From Candidatus Rokuibacteriota bacterium (lineage in GTDB: Bacteria > Methylomirabilota > Methylomirabilia > Rokubacteriales > CSP1-6), in assembly GCA_016177555.1 (NCBI GenBank), contig JACOVB010000281.1, positions 1 through 8,109 on the forward strand: 8,109 bases of DNA. The letters are read 5' to 3'. Positions within the stretch are counted from its first letter, which is position 1. Each line of letters opens with the position of its first letter. Under the pieces are notes generated by a model that made no database searches, had not been told where the DNA came from, and saw nothing but the letters and a program-made list of their open reading frames with translations. Positions 6,505-8,109 of this stretch are shown here, piece by piece. The position numbers and the translations under genes are program-made.

Positions 6505-6519
6505 CGCTACGCTCAAGAC
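6455..6519 (+). other. Integron attC-like recombination site, degenerate at its right end
   Basis: The left core GTCTAAC (6455-6461) fits the R-double-prime consensus RYYYAAC. After 10 bases comes ACCCGG (6472-6477), a single unpaired A (6478), then CGGCCCGC-AA-GCGGGCCG (6479-6496), then CCGGGT (6497-6502) closing the outer stem. After 10 more bases comes TCAAGAC (6513-6519), in the exact place of R-prime. This matches known attC sites, such as the aadA type, in order, in symmetric spacing, in total length (65 bases) and in the position of the extrahelical base. The expected GTTAGAC crossover box has lost its GTT, so the site is probably inactive. It overlaps the antitoxin end and directly abuts the transposase remnant. 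GTAGCGCTAC (6501-6510) is an additional 10-base palindrome. Confidence 0.65.
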
Positions 6520-6725
6520 CTCCCTGCACGCCCGGCCGCCGCGCGTGCTGTGTGCCGAGCACGGGGGTGCGGCAGGCGCGCTTGCCGTGGGCCGAGGCGC
6601 GGGCGCGCTTCACGACGCGGTTCGAGCGGTTGGCGATCGAATGGGACACACCGAACGTCCTGAGCTTCTTCACTCATCGGGTGACCCACGCCGTCAGTGA
6701 GGGCCTCAACTCCAATGCCGGATGA
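6515..6725 (+). pseudogene. Remnant of an ISL3-family transposase, frameshifted and internally deleted
   Basis: The first part reads KTSLHARPPRVLCAEHG. One extra G in the G5 run (6563-6567) then breaks the frame. After the shift it continues VRQARLPWAEARARFT and TRFERLAIEW. This is the zinc-finger and linker region of ISL3 transposases (zf-ISL3, with the C-x-EHGVR...PWAE pattern). At about 6645 it jumps directly to [22 protein letters not shown], the C-terminal part of the DDE domain (normally GLNSKIQ), and then stops at TGA. The central catalytic region, well over a hundred residues, is missing. The element cannot be active. No terminal inverted repeats could be identified. Confidence 0.7.
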
Positions 6726-6746
6726 ACCAGTTGAATGAGGGCACGA

Positions 6747-6783
6747 CCAGGAGCGCCGTCCCGCCCTCGGCCCCGGCCGGCGC
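6747..6783 (+). repeat. 37-base perfect direct repeat, right copy
   Basis: Exact second copy of 4122-4158. It begins 22 bases after the stop of the transposase remnant and ends just before the maoC promoter region, so it bounds the accessory block on the maoC side. Confidence 0.9.
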
Positions 6784-6809
6784 GCATGGTAGCATGATGT
6801 GCTGCGCGC
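6780..6809 (+). promoter_or_regulatory. Inverted repeat around a possible extended -10 element upstream of maoC
   Basis: GCGCGCA (6780-6786) and TGCGCGC (6803-6809) are perfect 7-base inverted arms separated by 16 bases. Between them lies TGG-TAGCAT (6787-6795), which fits an extended -10 (TGn plus 4 of 6 bases of TATAAT). There is no matching -35. The arrangement resembles an operator around a promoter, or a 5' leader hairpin. The left arm overlaps the last bases of the 37-base repeat. Confidence 0.3.
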
Positions 6810-6847
6810 GAGCGGGTGGCTGCGGCGCCCAGAGAGAGGAGCCTCCC

Positions 6848-7300
6848 ATGGCCGGAAAGCTGTTCGAGGAGCTGACGCCGGGCCAGGTGTTCCAGCACCA
6901 GCCGGGGCGCACCATCACCGAGGCGGACAATGTCTGGTTCTCCTGCATGACCATGAACCCGCAGCCGCTCCACGTCGACTTCCACGCGGCCCAGAAGGCG
7001 GAGTTCGGCAAGCCGCTGGTGAACAGCCTGCTCACCCTCGGCATCGCGGTCGGTCTGAGCGTGGGGGAGACGACGCTGGGGACCACGGTGGGCAACCTCG
7101 GCTTCGAGAAGGTGGAGTTCCCGAAGCCGGTCTTCCACGGCGACACGATCTACTCGGAGACCGAGGTCGTCGAGAAGCGGGAGTCGAAATCGCGGCCGCA
7201 GTGGGGCATCGTGATCTTCGAGCACCGGGCGCGGAACCAGCACGGCGACCTCGTCATGCGCTGCCGGCGCGCCGCCATGATGCGGCGCCGGGCGGGCTAG
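6848..7300 (+). CDS. MaoC-like hydratase/dehydratase
   Basis: A 150-residue single hot-dog-fold protein of the MaoC family. The start [20 protein letters not shown] and [20 protein letters not shown] are typical. The hydratase motif sits around N-x-x-PLHVD, with the D and H that act in hydration of trans-2-enoyl-CoA, followed by [19 protein letters not shown]. The end, [20 protein letters not shown], matches MaoC proteins found beside CitE lyases. AGGAG (6837-6841) lies 6 bases before the ATG; upstream in-frame codons overlap the repeat and are not used. It most likely adds or removes water on an acyl-CoA such as a crotonyl- or mesaconyl-type thioester. The exact substrate is not decided by sequence. 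The citE-like gene starts 3 bases after its stop. Confidence 0.9.
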   Translation: MAGKLFEELTPGQVFQHQPGRTITEADNVWFSCMTMNPQPLHVDFHAAQKAEFGKPLVNSLLTLGIAVGLSVGETTLGTTVGNLGFEKVEFPKPVFHGDTIYSETEVVEKRESKSRPQWGIVIFEHRARNQHGDLVMRCRRAAMMRRRAG

Positions 7301-7303
7301 CCC

Positions 7304-8109
7304 ATGCGCCGCTCGCTCCACTTCGTGCCCGGCGGCAACGAGAAGATGATGCAGAAATCGCTCACGCTGCCGGCCGACGGCCTCATCCTCGATCTCGAGG
7401 ACTCCGTGCCGCCGGAGCTCAAGGCGGCCACGCGCCCCATCGTGCGGCGCTGGCTCGAGACGCTCGACTTCGGCGGCCGGGAGCGCTGGGTCAGGATGAA
7501 CCCGATCTTCTCCGAGTACGCCGAGGGCGATCTCGAGGCGACCATTCTCGGGCGCCCCGACGGCTACATGGTCCCCAAGCCGAACACGGCCGGTGACGTC
7601 CGCAAGGTCGCGGCGATCCTCGACCGCCTCGAGCAGCGGCACGGCATCCCGTTCGGGTCCACCCGGCTCCTCCTGATCGCCACGGAGACGCCCGAGGGGT
7701 TGCTGAACATCAAGGAGACGGCCGCCGCCAGCCCTCGCGTCGCCGCCATCTCGTGGGGCATCGAGGACCTCTCCGCTGCCATGGGGCTGCCCCGGACCCG
7801 GGACGCGGCGGGGCGCTTCCTCGACATCCCCCGGTACGCCCGCGTCATGTGCGCCGTGGCCGCCTCGGCGGCCGGCGTGGACGCTCTCGACACGGTCTAC
7901 ACCGATTTCCACGACCTCGAGGGGCTGCGCCGCGAGTGCCGGGAAGCGGTCTGGATGGGCTTCGCCGGGAAGACCTCGATCCATCCCGGGCAGATCGAGG
8001 TGATCAACGAGGTGTTCACCCCGTCCCGCGAGGAGGTCGAGGAGGCCGAGGCGCTCATCGCCGCCTTCGAGGAGCACGCGCGACGGGGCGCGGGCGCCTT
8101 CGCCTGGAA
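7304..8109 (+). CDS. CitE/HpcH-family CoA-ester lyase, 3' end beyond window
   Basis: 268 codons are present and the frame is open at the right edge. It starts MRRSLHFVPGGNEKMM, the standard CitE-like N-terminus. Landmarks in order are DLEDSV (30-35), VRMN with R64 for carboxylate binding, PKP (91-93), IATETPEG with metal ligand E128, GIEDLS (152-157) with metal-binding acidic residues, and GKTSIHPGQIEVIN (222-235). All catalytic motifs of HpcH/HpaI/citrate lyase beta-type enzymes are present, so only a short C-terminal part is missing. Members cleave or form malyl-CoA, beta-methylmalyl-CoA or citramalyl-CoA. The adjacent MaoC hydratase supports a (methyl)malyl- or citramalyl-CoA role by inference. 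The 10-base palindrome GGGCTAGCCC (7294-7303) covers the maoC stop and touches this ATG, and no clear ribosome binding site is seen, so coupling to maoC translation is likely. Confidence 0.9.
   Translation, partial: MRRSLHFVPGGNEKMMQKSLTLPADGLILDLEDSVPPELKAATRPIVRRWLETLDFGGRERWVRMNPIFSEYAEGDLEATILGRPDGYMVPKPNTAGDVRKVAAILDRLEQRHGIPFGSTRLLLIATETPEGLLNIKETAAASPRVAAISWGIEDLSAAMGLPRTRDAAGRFLDIPRYARVMCAVAASAAGVDALDTVYTDFHDLEGLRRECREAVWMGFAGKTSIHPGQIEVINEVFTPSREEVEEAEALIAAFEEHARRGAGAFAW

Noticed and set aside
6674..8077. Long minus-strand open frame (467 codons) opposite maoC and citE
   Set aside because: It is an antisense shadow of two well-recognised genes and has no recognisable domain.

Overview
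The window is GC-rich and densely coded, with Tat-exported and Sec-exported solute-binding proteins, a branched-chain-amino-acid-type (HAAT) ABC operon and a MaoC/CitE-type acyl-CoA gene pair. This suits a heterotrophic soil or sediment bacterium of the Rokubacteria/Methylomirabilota or proteobacterial kind. That placement is inferred from gene content and style; no marker gene is present.

Left part (1-4116, minus strand): a tight operon read right to left. Its order is a Tat-signal periplasmic binding protein (livJ-like), permeases LivH and LivM, ATPase LivG, then the start of an amidohydrolase that runs off the left edge. Junctions after livH overlap or are 1-2 bases apart, so these genes are probably co-translated. 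The usual second ATPase, LivF, is absent between livG and the amidohydrolase. The operon probably imports a small amide or heterocycle that the amidohydrolase opens; the substrate cannot be read from the sequence.

Middle part (4122-6783): an accessory block bounded by two perfect 37-base direct repeats. It holds a small unrecognised ORF (minus strand), an orphan ABC_sub_bind-type binding protein, a gene-poor stretch, a BrnT/BrnA-type toxin-antitoxin pair with its own promoter, an integron attC-like site overlapping the antitoxin 3' end, and a decayed ISL3-family transposase. The toxin promoter places +1 on the GTG start, so the toxin mRNA looks leaderless. The antitoxin tail is encoded by the attC-like site. 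Together these suggest a captured integron gene cassette, later damaged by IS decay.

Right part (6848-8109, plus strand): a MaoC-like hydratase followed 3 bases later by a CitE/HpcH-family CoA-ester lyase that is open at the right edge. They probably act on successive beta-hydroxyacyl-CoA or dicarboxyl-CoA intermediates. Collapsing the two 37-base repeats into one copy would leave the liv operon and the maoC-citE operon as clean divergent neighbours, so the middle block is best read as an insertion between them.
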